Both the position numbers and the translations under genes were made by a program. Shown piece by piece: positions 17,711 to 25,636 of a stretch of 64,000 nt of DNA. Location of the stretch: the NCBI GenBank assembly GCA_024234595.1, contig JACKNZ010000015.1, positions 1-64,000 of the forward strand, written 5' to 3'. This DNA is from Moraxellaceae bacterium (GTDB lineage Bacteria > Pseudomonadota > Gammaproteobacteria > Pseudomonadales > Moraxellaceae). Under the pieces are notes generated by a model. The model was not told the origin of the DNA and searched no databases. It saw nothing but the letters and a program-made list of their open reading frames with translations. Each line of letters begins with the position of its first letter. Position 1 is the stretch's first letter.

Positions 17711-18943
17711 ATGACTACACTCACCAAAAAAGCTAAAGGCTTAACTGATACAAGCGTTAAAAGTGCCAAGCCCAAAGATAAAGAATATAAATTATCCGAT
17801 GGTGGCGGTTTATATTTATTAGTAAAGCCTAATGGTGGTAAGTATTGGAGGCTCAAGTATTACTTTTTAGATAAAGAGAGACTTTTGGCCTTTGGTGTCT
17901 ATCCTGATGTATCGCTAAAAGATGCACGTTTAAAACGTGATGCCGCTAAAAAATTACTTGCTCAAAACATAGACCCAAGCGAGGCCAAAAAAGAAGAAAA
18001 GCGTTTATCTATTTTGCAAGCAGCTAATACCTTTGAATCTATTGCCCGTGAATGGCTAGAGAAACAAAAACACCTAGCCGATGTCACACAAAATAAAAGC
18101 AAATGGCTATTAGATTTTGCCATTACAGGCTTTGGCAAAAAAGCCATTACTGATATTACCGCCCCCGATGTTCTTGCCGTGTGTCAATTATTAGAAAAGC
18201 AAGAAAAGCGAGAAACAGCAAGACGTATAAAAGTTAAGTGTGGTCAAGTTTTTAGATATGCCATACAAAACGGACTAGCCACCTATAACCCTACACAAGA
18301 CCTAAAAGGCGCGTTACAGCCCGTTATTACCAAGCACCAAGCCGCTATTACCGACCCTGTAGAAGTAGCAGAACTATTAAAAGCTATTGCAGGATATAAA
18401 GGCCAATTTGTGACCTTATGCGCGTTAAAACTTGCGCCTATGGTATTTGTTAGACCGAGCGAGCTACGTCAAGCACTTTGGGAGGATATAGACTTAGAGA
18501 CTAAAGAATGGCGTTATCATGTAAATAAAACGAATACCGCGCATATAGTCCCCCTATCACGTCAAGCCGTCACTATCTTAAAAGAACTACACGCACTAAC
18601 AGGCCGTAGCAAATATGTATTCCCTAGCATTCGCACTAATAGCCGCCCCATGTCAGAAAACACGATAAACCCTGCATTAAGGCGTTTAGGTTATACCAGT
18701 GAGCAAATGTGTGGACACGGTTTTAGAGCAATGGCGCGTACTCTTTTAGAGGAAGTTTTAGGCTATCCCTATGACGTTATAGAACAGCAATTAGCACATA
18801 CAGTAAGAGACCCTAACGGACGCGCCTACAACCGCACCAAGCACCTAGAACAACGCCATAAGATGATGCAACACTGGAGCGATTATTTAGACGGCTTGCA
18901 AGCTGATAATGTGGTGGCGGTTAAGTTTGGGGGTGTGGTGTGA
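17711..18943 (+). CDS. int: P4-type tyrosine integrase
   Basis: 410 aa. N-terminal arm-binding DUF4102-like domain (LTDTSVKSAKPKDKEYKLSD, DGGGLYLLVKPNGGKYW), central core-binding domain, and the catalytic domain with R248 (MVFVRPSELR), H336-x-x-R339 (CGHGFRAMAR), H363 (LAHTV) and Tyr373 (GRAYNR). It is intact. It would integrate and excise the element at the tRNA-Leu site just upstream. The next gene starts inside its stop codon (GTGTGA), so the two are coupled. Confidence 0.95.
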   Translation: MTTLTKKAKGLTDTSVKSAKPKDKEYKLSDGGGLYLLVKPNGGKYWRLKYYFLDKERLLAFGVYPDVSLKDARLKRDAAKKLLAQNIDPSEAKKEEKRLSILQAANTFESIAREWLEKQKHLADVTQNKSKWLLDFAITGFGKKAITDITAPDVLAVCQLLEKQEKRETARRIKVKCGQVFRYAIQNGLATYNPTQDLKGALQPVITKHQAAITDPVEVAELLKAIAGYKGQFVTLCALKLAPMVFVRPSELRQALWEDIDLETKEWRYHVNKTNTAHIVPLSRQAVTILKELHALTGRSKYVFPSIRTNSRPMSENTINPALRRLGYTSEQMCGHGFRAMARTLLEEVLGYPYDVIEQQLAHTVRDPNGRAYNRTKHLEQRHKMMQHWSDYLDGLQADNVVAVKFGGVV

Positions 18944-19194
18944 ACCTTGAAGACGTAGTAAGTGATGAGTTTAAAAGCCTAAGAGTCTATTTAAGTGATA
19001 ACTGGCAGACTTTAGAGAAACATTTAAGCAAACCTTTAGATGATGAAGGTAAAAAATTAATTTTATCTTGCTTATGGCTAGAGAGTAAGCTATTAATATG
19101 CAACAATGCGCATAAAAAAAAAAAGAACTTATTCAACGAAATTGATGTTTTTAAAAAAAAATGGATACAATTTATTATAAAAATGCAACCATAG
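18940..19194 (+). CDS. Unknown island protein coupled to int
   Basis: 84 aa, starting with GTG overlapping the integrase stop by 4 bp. Acidic N-terminal half (NLEDVVSDEFKSL), Lys-rich C-terminal half (AHKKKKNLF, FKKKWIQF). No recognised domain. The tight coupling to int suggests it is translated; it might be an excision or regulatory accessory protein, but nothing in the sequence proves that. Confidence 0.45.
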   Translation: MNLEDVVSDEFKSLRVYLSDNWQTLEKHLSKPLDDEGKKLILSCLWLESKLLICNNAHKKKKNLFNEIDVFKKKWIQFIIKMQP

Positions 19195-19629
19195 AAGAAA
19201 AGAAAGTTTTTTGAAGAACTTTTAATTTATTAAAAAAGGGTATTTGTAAAAGGACAATAAAACTCTAAAAGTCATATACCGCAAAAAATGAAATGCATTT
19301 CTGTTAGAGCTAGACATAAAATATCTTACCAAATAATGTGTATGATAAATACATTTAGCTATTGGGAAAGATATCACCCATATTATACGATATAGACGCT
19401 AAATTAGCTTTAGATAGCCGCCCAAAGGACAAAAACATCAAGGAAAGGAAATCCGCTATTTATAATTCAATCTATAAAACAATATTTAAAATTATGGCGC
19501 GAATTAGGCGAAACAAATCTAAGCGCAACGTATAACCCCACTCAAGATACCAAACACGAAAGCCCCCTTGTAGGGTTTACCCATGAACTTTTTAAAAATA
19601 CTTAAACTTTTACTAAGGGTAGCACCCCT
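19195..19629. other. Island gap with decayed-looking coding traces
   Basis: About 430 bp with no complete gene. Short open stretches in different frames (for example LWRELGETNLSATYNPTQD near 19490-19545, ending at a stop near 19604) look like the eroded end of a gene, and the TYNPTQD string also occurs in the integrase. I see no promoter or RNA I can defend here. Confidence 0.35.
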
Positions 19630-19758
19630 GCCTTAAACACCATAAGGCAAGATATACCTAAATATCTAAGAAAATATAAGCCGAGTTAATTTCTTGTCAA
19701 ACCTTACAGCCTCAAGGCTTAGAAGATTTTAATTACTCGGCTTATATTTATTTTTTTT
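19630..19758 (+). ncRNA. Candidate structured RNA / terminator ahead of the AlpA-like gene
   Basis: A small hairpin GCCTTA-loop-TAAGGC (19630-19648) is followed by a long-range perfect 15-bp inverted repeat AAATATAAGCCGAGT (19672-19686) and ACTCGGCTTATATTT (19735-19749), then an eight-T run. The 48-nt loop contains AGCCTCAAGGCT. The 3' end looks like an intrinsic terminator. P4-family elements use a small immunity RNA in this kind of position; that parallel is only suggestive. Confidence 0.45.
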
Positions 19759-19807
19759 AATTGCTCAAAATGTACCTACTTTCTAAACAAGTCAGACAGG
19801 TGCAAGC

Positions 19808-20014
19808 ATGACAACACAAGCTAACATTCGTTTTTTAAGACAAAAAGAGGTAACACATTTAACAGGCATACCACGCGCCACCTTGTACTTATTAATGAGC
19901 AAGGGCTTATTCCCAAAGCAAATTAGTATCGGTAGTGGTCATTGTGTGGCATGGCTTGAAAGTGAAGTTTTGGCATTTATGCAAGAACGTATTGCAGCAA
20001 GAGAGGCCAAGTAA
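19808..20014 (+). CDS. AlpA-family phage/island regulator
   Basis: 68 aa with a MerR/AlpA-like helix-turn-helix: LRQKEVTHLTGIPRATLYLL, then the wing IGSGHCVAWLESEVLAFMQERI. AlpA-type proteins activate excision or late genes of prophage-like elements. It lies 50 bp after the hairpin terminator and starts the replication gene block. A GTGCAAGC segment precedes the ATG but the ribosome site is weak. Confidence 0.85.
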   Translation: MTTQANIRFLRQKEVTHLTGIPRATLYLLMSKGLFPKQISIGSGHCVAWLESEVLAFMQERIAAREAK

Positions 20015-20139
20015 TGAATATCCTCTTATTGCTTAATACCCTTGTTTTATTTTTGGAAACGGTAAAAACACATGAAAACTTAAAGCGTAATAAAAGCAAA
20101 GGCCATAGTGCGCGAACACTACAGCCTTTAGATGATTAA
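20014..20139 (+). CDS. Small island ORF coupled to alpA (41 aa)
   Basis: Starts at the TAATG overlap with the AlpA-like stop. N-terminal half hydrophobic (MNILLLLNTLVLFLETV), C-terminal half basic (HENLKRNKSKGHSARTLQ). No homolog known to me; the exact start/stop overlap is the argument that it is translated. Confidence 0.4.
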   Translation: MNILLLLNTLVLFLETVKTHENLKRNKSKGHSARTLQPLDD

Positions 20140-20161
20140 CACTTATTCGAGAGCATTAACT

Positions 20162-20248
20162 ATGACTGATTATAGCCGTAGCAATATCATTTTGCTACCT
20201 AACCGCGTTATTTTTAACTTAAACATGGGGGCATATCCTCATGGCTAA
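20162..20248 (+). CDS. Possible very small island ORF (28 aa)
   Basis: ATG at 20162 to TAA at 20246-20248, reading MTDYSRSNIILLPNRVIF... and overlapping the start of the zinc-finger gene by 8 bp. It may be a leader or coupling ORF. Weak evidence: no family, no strong ribosome site. Confidence 0.25.
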   Translation: MTDYSRSNIILLPNRVIFNLNMGAYPHG

Positions 20249-20552
20249 GTTACCCCCTTTACCCGTCAACAGTGTGCATTATGGCCTTGTTAAGCGTTTT
20301 AAGTCCTTGCCCGATGCCGAAAGCTATTACCGCCAACACCTAAGCAAACTAAGCCAACCTAATGCAGCAGGATGGGCTAATGCTTTATGCCCCATTCATG
20401 GCGACCGCAACAACAGCTTAATGGTGAATCTACGCATAGGGTGCTTTAAGTGTATGGCGTGTGGTGCGAGTGGTTCAAACATAGCCGCTTTTCATGCCGC
20501 CCTAACCAATACCGACTACCGCACAGCCTTTAACGCCTTAGTGAGTAAATAA
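20241..20552 (+). CDS. Stand-alone CHC2-type zinc-finger primase component
   Basis: 103 aa. A DnaG-type zinc ribbon is visible: Cys50-x2-His53 (CPIHGDRNNS) and Cys68/Cys71/Cys74 (CFKCMACGASG), followed by helices typical of the domain. Normally this finger is fused to a primase; here it sits on its own gene 2 bp before the prim-pol/helicase gene, so it probably recognises primer start sites for that enzyme. Confidence 0.82.
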   Translation: MAKLPPLPVNSVHYGLVKRFKSLPDAESYYRQHLSKLSQPNAAGWANALCPIHGDRNNSLMVNLRIGCFKCMACGASGSNIAAFHAALTNTDYRTAFNALVSK

Positions 20553-20554
20553 CC

Positions 20555-23404
20555 ATGACCACCCTAGAAAAAATCAGCCCTAACATTGGCTTAAATGCCG
20601 AAACACACAACAGCAAAAACGCTGATATTTTGAACAATGTTACAATGTTACACGAAAAAAGCGAGCCTCCCCTAGATGAAAAAACACTGTCTAAACTGTC
20701 TAATCTGTCTAACGACCCTCAAGCCTTAGAGCCTCAAGACTTAGCCGCTAGACAGCTAGACACAACACTGTCTAATGACTGTCTAATGGTGTCTAATCTT
20801 AGCTCAAAAAACGCACAACATGACGAAAACGCTCAAAATATAACCGAAAAGTGTTACACATGTTACACGGAGGAGGATAAAAAACAGCCAAATGTTACAC
20901 AAAATAATGACGATGATACAAGCCGTGTAACACTCTCAGAAAATCAGTCTATTTGCTTAAATGCCGATTTTGCCAAGCTATCACGCGCCAATAAAATTGC
21001 ATGGTATGCACAACAAGGCTTTGATGTATTACTCGGTTTTAGAGGCCAAAAAGGTGCAGGCAAAGGGTGGAATGTACCAAACCGTAAACGCATGACACCC
21101 GAAGAGGCCACCGCTAAAGCACAAGCCGCACACCGACAAACAAATACCGTGTTATTGTGTGGTGAGCGTAGTACGCCTTTTAACAGTGTGGGCTTGCTTG
21201 TGGTGGATGTAGATATTAAGAATGTACGCAACGACCAAGAGCGCAACCAATGCCACCAAGTCCTTGAAGATTTATTAGGTAGTGATGTTTACCACCAAGC
21301 AACCGTTACCAGTGCATCGGGTGGATTACATTACTATATTGCCGTACCACCACACCAAGCCCACTTAATCCCTAAAACTAAAAAAATAAGCCTTGCATCG
21401 GGTGAAGAGTACACACGGCCTAGCATTAACGGTAACGGTGGTAAGGTGAAGGCTTGGGAGCTTGAGTTATTGTGTGATTGTTTAATACAAGCTATCCCTA
21501 GTACGGTAGGCGGTAACGAGTACACACTAAATACAGGCGTAATACAGAAAGCCATACCGCCCCGTGTGGTTGCCTTAATTGAAGAGTATTTGAAACCTAA
21601 AGACGAACCCGAAGACGACCGCGAGCCGATAATTATTCCCGAACAGCCTAGAGTCTTTGTCTATTGCCTTAAACATGGCGACATTAAAGGCTATGCCTAC
21701 AGTAGAGCTTATGTAGAAAAGTATAGTAATCAAGATGGACTGTATAGGGCTGGTGTAGAAAAGAAATCAGCCGATGGGGTGACAGTATCTGTTTGGAGCG
21801 AGCCTACACGCATAGGCGAACCTATTTACCCACTCGCTACCTTAGACGATGGCAACGGTATGGGCTTTGGTATCTTACTTGAGTTTGACAGTCAACACGG
21901 ACACACTCACCGCCACGCCCTAGACTTACGCTCATTTGTAGGCGATGGTATTGCATTGTTTGCAGCTTTGCGCGATTTAGGCTATCACTGGCTAGACTTA
22001 GCGCATTACCGCCATGATATACGCCTATGGCTTAATAATGCACGCCCTAACAATCGCTTAATAGGCAAACGCTCAACAGGATGGACAGGCGAAGATTATT
22101 GCTTTGTGTTACCTGATGACGTGATAGGCGATAATGAAGGCAAGTATTACTATCAAGGCGGCATTCAAAAAGCCAATATCTATGAAGTAAAAGGCGATTT
22201 AGACGCATGGCGTACTAAGATAACCTTGCCTATAGCACCCTATCCCTTATTGTGTTTAGGCGTGTTATTAGGCTTTGCACCGCCTTTGCTTGAGTGTTTA
22301 GGCTTAGATACTTGTGGCGTGCATATATGGGGTGAAAGTAGCAACGGCAAAACTACCACCGCACGCATAGGCGCAAGTGTTTGGGGTAATTGCACCAAAG
22401 GCACTAACGGCAATAATCGCATTGTTTCATGGAATGCAACCGCCACAGGCTTTGAAGTACAGGCCGCGCTACACTCAAGCAGCCTATTAGTCTTAGACGA
22501 AATGGGCGAAGCTGAAAAAGACGATATTATTAAAACCATTTACGCTTTTAGTGACAGCAAAGGCAAAACACGCGGCCAAGCCGATATTACCTTACGCCCC
22601 TCACAAACATGGAAACTCTTGGCCTGTAGTACAGGCGAATTTAATATAAAAGGCCATATCGGACTAACGAGAAACCTACCCACAGGCGTACTAATGCGAA
22701 TGCTAGAAATACCCGTAGATACAGGGGACGGGTGTGGCGTATTAGAAGGCATGACCGATAAAAAAGAACGTCAAGCGTTTATGACCCAATTAGATGCCGC
22801 CTTACGCGCCAATTATGGCGTAGCTTGCCGCCCTTATCTTGAGCATTTAACCGAACTACTCAAGAAACCCGAAGAGCTACAAGCCCTTAGAGACGCACAC
22901 AACGAGCTAACAAACCAGTTTTCACATGATGGCACAAACCAACATTCACGCGCCGCTAAAGTGTTCGCCGCCTTAGCATTAGGGGGCATGATAGCCACAC
23001 AACAAGGCTTAACGGGATGGCCTGAAAACCACGCCCTAGCCGTAGCACAAAAAGCCTTTAGCCGTTGGCGTGTGGGCTTTGGCGAAGGTGTAAAAGAGCA
23101 ATCTACTTTTATAGAACACTTAGAAGGATGGTTGTCACACAATGGCGCACACTTTGCCGAAGTATCCCCTAATCCGCCCCATGACTTTACCGACCCCGAC
23201 CCCGAGCATAACCCAAGAGACACCATTAAGCCGCTATACGGTTATAGAAGCCCACAAGGGGATTATTGGCTATTGCCTATCGCCTTAAACATTGTACGCG
23301 ATGGTACAGGCCGCGATACCGCCTTAACCGCCTTACATAAGCAAGGCTGGCTTGTTGACCCTATCAGCGTATTTAGTAAAGGGCAAACACCCGAAAAAGC
23401 GTAG
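20555..23404 (+). CDS. Prim-pol / DUF927 superfamily-3-like replicative primase-helicase
   Basis: 949 aa. Residues 1-140 are low-complexity and encoded largely by short DNA iterons. Residues ~145-330 resemble the bifunctional primase-polymerase domain: WYAQQGFDVLLGFRG, the metal-binding VVDVDIKN near 215, and SASGGLHYYIAVP near 253. The C-terminal half is a DUF927 ATPase: Walker A GESSNGKTTTARIG near 591-605 and Walker B LLVLDEMGEAE near 645-655. This is the replication initiator of the island, functionally similar to P4 alpha (primase plus helicase plus origin binding). Intact and without frameshift. Confidence 0.85.
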   Translation: MTTLEKISPNIGLNAETHNSKNADILNNVTMLHEKSEPPLDEKTLSKLSNLSNDPQALEPQDLAARQLDTTLSNDCLMVSNLSSKNAQHDENAQNITEKCYTCYTEEDKKQPNVTQNNDDDTSRVTLSENQSICLNADFAKLSRANKIAWYAQQGFDVLLGFRGQKGAGKGWNVPNRKRMTPEEATAKAQAAHRQTNTVLLCGERSTPFNSVGLLVVDVDIKNVRNDQERNQCHQVLEDLLGSDVYHQATVTSASGGLHYYIAVPPHQAHLIPKTKKISLASGEEYTRPSINGNGGKVKAWELELLCDCLIQAIPSTVGGNEYTLNTGVIQKAIPPRVVALIEEYLKPKDEPEDDREPIIIPEQPRVFVYCLKHGDIKGYAYSRAYVEKYSNQDGLYRAGVEKKSADGVTVSVWSEPTRIGEPIYPLATLDDGNGMGFGILLEFDSQHGHTHRHALDLRSFVGDGIALFAALRDLGYHWLDLAHYRHDIRLWLNNARPNNRLIGKRSTGWTGEDYCFVLPDDVIGDNEGKYYYQGGIQKANIYEVKGDLDAWRTKITLPIAPYPLLCLGVLLGFAPPLLECLGLDTCGVHIWGESSNGKTTTARIGASVWGNCTKGTNGNNRIVSWNATATGFEVQAALHSSSLLVLDEMGEAEKDDIIKTIYAFSDSKGKTRGQADITLRPSQTWKLLACSTGEFNIKGHIGLTRNLPTGVLMRMLEIPVDTGDGCGVLEGMTDKKERQAFMTQLDAALRANYGVACRPYLEHLTELLKKPEELQALRDAHNELTNQFSHDGTNQHSRAAKVFAALALGGMIATQQGLTGWPENHALAVAQKAFSRWRVGFGEGVKEQSTFIEHLEGWLSHNGAHFAEVSPNPPHDFTDPDPEHNPRDTIKPLYGYRSPQGDYWLLPIALNIVRDGTGRDTALTALHKQGWLVDPISVFSKGQTPEKA
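20646..20933. repeat. Left iteron cluster (TGTTACAC and CTGTCTAA units)
   Basis: TGTTACAC at 20646, 20852, 20861 and 20893 plus inverted GTGTAACAC at 20925; CTGTCTAA at 20687, 20696, 20705 (9-bp steps), 20768 and 20779, with partial or inverted versions at 20749 and 20790. The cluster lies inside the 5' end of the primase-helicase gene. Both words return downstream of that gene. Confidence 0.75.
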
Positions 23405-23460
23405 CAGGTAAACAAGAACGCCTTTTACATATTCGCCTTACCGTTGGTTAGTTTTTAATC

Positions 23461-23750
23461 GTGTTACACGGAATGTTACACAGGCAAAAAACCGTGTAAC
23501 ATTTGTCTGTTTTTTAATCAGTGTCGTGTAACACGTGTAACACTTAGAGGTTAAAAAATGAGCATTTTAAGCCTAAAAAACCAAATTAGTGCGTTTTTTG
23601 AGCAGCCATTAGACAGCATTAGACAGCGATTAGACAGTAACTGTCTAATTGAAAACTCTACAGCCGCAAGGCTTACAGAGGCATTAGACAGCTTAGACAG
23701 TTTAGACAGCAATTTAGAAGCAAGGGGGAGCAACAAAAAACCGTGTAACA
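23461..23750. repeat. Right iteron cluster (GTGTTACAC and TTAGACAG units), candidate replication origin
   Basis: GTGTTACAC/GTGTAACAC units at 23461, 23474, 23494, 23526, 23535 and 23743, then TTAGACAG at 23609, 23619, 23630, 23684, 23693 and 23702 with one inverted CTGTCTAA at 23641. TTAGACAG is the reverse complement of the CTGTCTAA unit of the left cluster. The first part is intergenic and AT-rich, the second lies in the 5' end of the 170-aa gene. Confidence 0.75.
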
Positions 23751-24070
23751 TCGGTAACAGTGTCCAAAAAACAAGCAAAAATGAGTTGAATTATCCACAA
23801 ACCACAACCCTTGCAGCAAACGACACACAAGCCGCCATTGATTTAGACTGGCGTAAATTGATTTACGGCATATCTACCGAAGACCTTTTATACAATCACT
23901 TGCTAACTTGTGCATGGTGTCATATTGAGGCCGCCCAATACTGTTTACAGGGTAACGAACTTGGCAAGGCTTATGATGAATTGTTGCAAGCGTACGATGA
24001 TGCACAGGACAAACGCCAAGCCCTATCCTTAAGGGTGGATAAGGCGAAGATTGCAAGGAGTTATCGCTAA
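23558..24070 (+). CDS. Unknown island protein with iteron-encoded N-terminus
   Basis: 170 aa. Residues 15-55 are low-complexity (LDSIRQRLDSN, LDSLDSLDSN) because the DNA there is made of TTAGACAG iterons. Residues ~90-165 look globular and helical (DLDWRKLIYGISTEDLLYNH, HIEAAQYCLQGNELGKAY). No known family. It is the first gene after the primase-helicase and may be a replication or copy-control factor, by position only. Confidence 0.45.
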   Translation: MSILSLKNQISAFFEQPLDSIRQRLDSNCLIENSTAARLTEALDSLDSLDSNLEARGSNKKPCNIGNSVQKTSKNELNYPQTTTLAANDTQAAIDLDWRKLIYGISTEDLLYNHLLTCAWCHIEAAQYCLQGNELGKAYDELLQAYDDAQDKRQALSLRVDKAKIARSYR

Positions 24071-24418
24071 TGTTTAGGCATATCTTTTCAGGTATGCCCT
24101 AAGTATTTGTGCAATATAAAAAGAGCCGCTAAAAACCGCAATCTAAGCCCTAAGCGCGTTATCTTGTGCGACTAGGGCAAAGGTACTAGCAAGACTAAAA
24201 AGCGCGTTTTAGCGTGCGTATTGTGCGGATAATCCCCCTTTACGTTTAGAACGGGGGAAAAGGGTGCTTGGGAATATAAAATCGTAATTTTTATTACCTA
24301 TTAAAGTATATTTAATATGTTTTTGTTATATTCATTACAATAACTAGCCCTATCAGCTAATCATTCTTTTATATCCTTTTGATGTTCTAAGCGTAAAAGC
24401 AACCACTGGAGGCAAGCA
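24071..24418. other. Island intergenic region with hairpins
   Basis: About 350 bp. Contains GCCCTAA-...-TAGGGC (about 24150-24178), a GCGCGTTTTAGCGTGCG stretch, and a stem TCCCCC (24233-24238) / GGGGGA (24253-24258) followed by AAAAGGG. The part from 24290 on is very AT-rich and probably holds the promoter of the two genes that follow. No open reading frame of interest. Confidence 0.45.
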
Positions 24419-24688
24419 ATGAGTGTAAAAAATATAACTCAAGCCCTTGCGACACAAGGGGGAGAGCTAGTCCCTATCCCCCCTCCTAAAATAGACCTAA
24501 GAGACAGCCACGCAATCAGACGCGAACTTGCAAGCGTGTATCGTGATATGAGAAACGGCACTATAGAAGCCCAAGACGGCACACGCCTTGCCTATGTGCT
24601 AGACATGATACGCAAAGCCTACGAAACATCCGTCATGCAAGAGCGTTTGGAGCTTATAGAGCGCACCTTAGCTCATAGGAAGAATTAA
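24419..24688 (+). CDS. Unknown small phage-type protein
   Basis: 89 aa, mostly helical. The core LRDSHAIRRELASVYRDMRN followed by GTIEAQDGTRLAYVLDMIRK is a pattern I associate with small proteins near phage terminase or packaging genes, but I cannot assign a function. TGGAGGCAAGCA is a strong ribosome site just ahead. It is followed 2 bp later by the 177-aa gene. Confidence 0.55.
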   Translation: MSVKNITQALATQGGELVPIPPPKIDLRDSHAIRRELASVYRDMRNGTIEAQDGTRLAYVLDMIRKAYETSVMQERLELIERTLAHRKN

Positions 24689-24690
24689 CC

Positions 24691-25224
24691 ATGATAAAAG
24701 ACCCTATCAGCAAGCTATACAAGCACATGACAAGCAAAGAACTTGCAGCACTGGCCTTTGCTAACCTTGCCAATAACGACCCTTTAGAAGAGGCGCGTAT
24801 TAGTGATGCCGTACCACGCCATACTTATATCTGTTTAGATGCCACCTTTAGACAACACCTAGATTGCATATTTAATATGGCTTGTTGTTGGTCAATCCAG
24901 TATTGGCAATGCAAGAGTTATTTTTATGCCTCTAGTGGTATTTTGCTTGCCCACTTACGCGATAAGACCAAAACCGACCAATTAGCCCAAGATGACGATA
25001 TTGTGGAGCTATTCGCGCAAAAGATAGCCGCCCTAGAGCTTGCCTTAGAGGAGGTGTGCCATGAGTACCGCATAGATATTAAGGTGGTAAAACAGCTTGC
25101 AGGCATAACCACGACTGGCACAACATTAAAGAGGACACCCGATGCCAATTACCTAAAACACATTAAGGGGGAGATGGTAGCTATACTAAATGGCGACACA
25201 GAGTATAAAGCTATCAATAAATAA
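24691..25224 (+). CDS. Unknown island cargo protein
   Basis: 177 aa, no family recognised. Contains a cysteine- and tryptophan-rich central part (MACCWSIQYWQCKSYFYASS) and an acidic helical part (DDDIVELFAQKIAALELALEE). No signal peptide. It is the last gene of the element, 195 bp before the right att, the place where satellites often carry accessory or defence genes; function unknown. Confidence 0.45.
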   Translation: MIKDPISKLYKHMTSKELAALAFANLANNDPLEEARISDAVPRHTYICLDATFRQHLDCIFNMACCWSIQYWQCKSYFYASSGILLAHLRDKTKTDQLAQDDDIVELFAQKIAALELALEEVCHEYRIDIKVVKQLAGITTTGTTLKRTPDANYLKHIKGEMVAILNGDTEYKAINK

Positions 25225-25330
25225 TTACTGATTGTTTTAGACTATCAACACCGCCACCGCGTACTTAGACTTTAGTAACAAGGTATTGCAAGCACATAAG
25301 GGCTTATAAATGGCATTTTATAGGGGCAGC

Positions 25331-25380
25331 AAAAAAAATAAGGGGTACTTATAGGGGTATTTTTACAAAACATCAAAAAT
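25331..25380. repeat. Right inner-end repeat of the island
   Basis: Imperfect direct copy of 17649-17696: both share AATAAGGGGTA, a second GGGG(A)TAT and AAACATCAAAAA in the same order and spacing. Confidence 0.65.
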
Positions 25381-25418
25381 AATATAATTATAAAACAATA
25401 ACTTAGACCTATATATTT

Positions 25419-25431
25419 AGTCCCTTACTGG
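25419..25431. repeat. attR core (tRNA-Leu 3' remnant)
   Basis: AGTCCCTTACTGG as in the tRNA, followed by CACCA, i.e. a remnant of the original tRNA 3' end with its encoded CCA. Confidence 0.8.
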
Positions 25432-25480
25432 CACCAGTCATATGTTTTTACGCATCCTATACAGTCTAGAAAACCCTTAA

Positions 25481-25508
25481 AAACCCAGCAAATGCTGGTT
25501 TTTTTGTT
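25481..25508 (+). terminator. Terminator right of the island
   Basis: AACCCAGC, loop AAAT, GCTGGTTTTTTTG. Probably the original terminator of the tRNA-Leu gene, displaced by the insertion. Confidence 0.75.
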
Positions 25509-25636
25509 TTATAGCGTCCGATACTATCTCTTCCAATCCGAACAAAATCTGGGTAACTTACTGGGTAACTTTTAGTTACCCAAAGTGAAGTCCCTATAAC
25601 TACCAGAAAACTGATATGTGTGAATGAATCAGCACT

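Larger units (their letters stand above)
17527..25431 (+). mobile_element. P4-like integrated satellite / genomic island in tRNA-Leu
   Basis: About 7.9 kb between two copies of AGTCCCTTACTGG (17527-17539 in the tRNA, 25419-25431 on the right). It carries a tyrosine integrase beside the tRNA, an AlpA-like activator, a CHC2 zinc finger, a prim-pol/helicase and four or more unknown genes. It has no phage structural, lysis, relaxase or type IV secretion genes. This gene set is typical of P4-type satellites or replicative mobilisable islands that depend on a helper. Arm-type repeats at both inner ends support a functional recombination module. Confidence 0.88.

Noticed and set aside
20944..23226. 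Minus-strand open frames across the primase-helicase gene
   Set aside because: Shadow frames; the plus-strand protein has clear domains over the same span.
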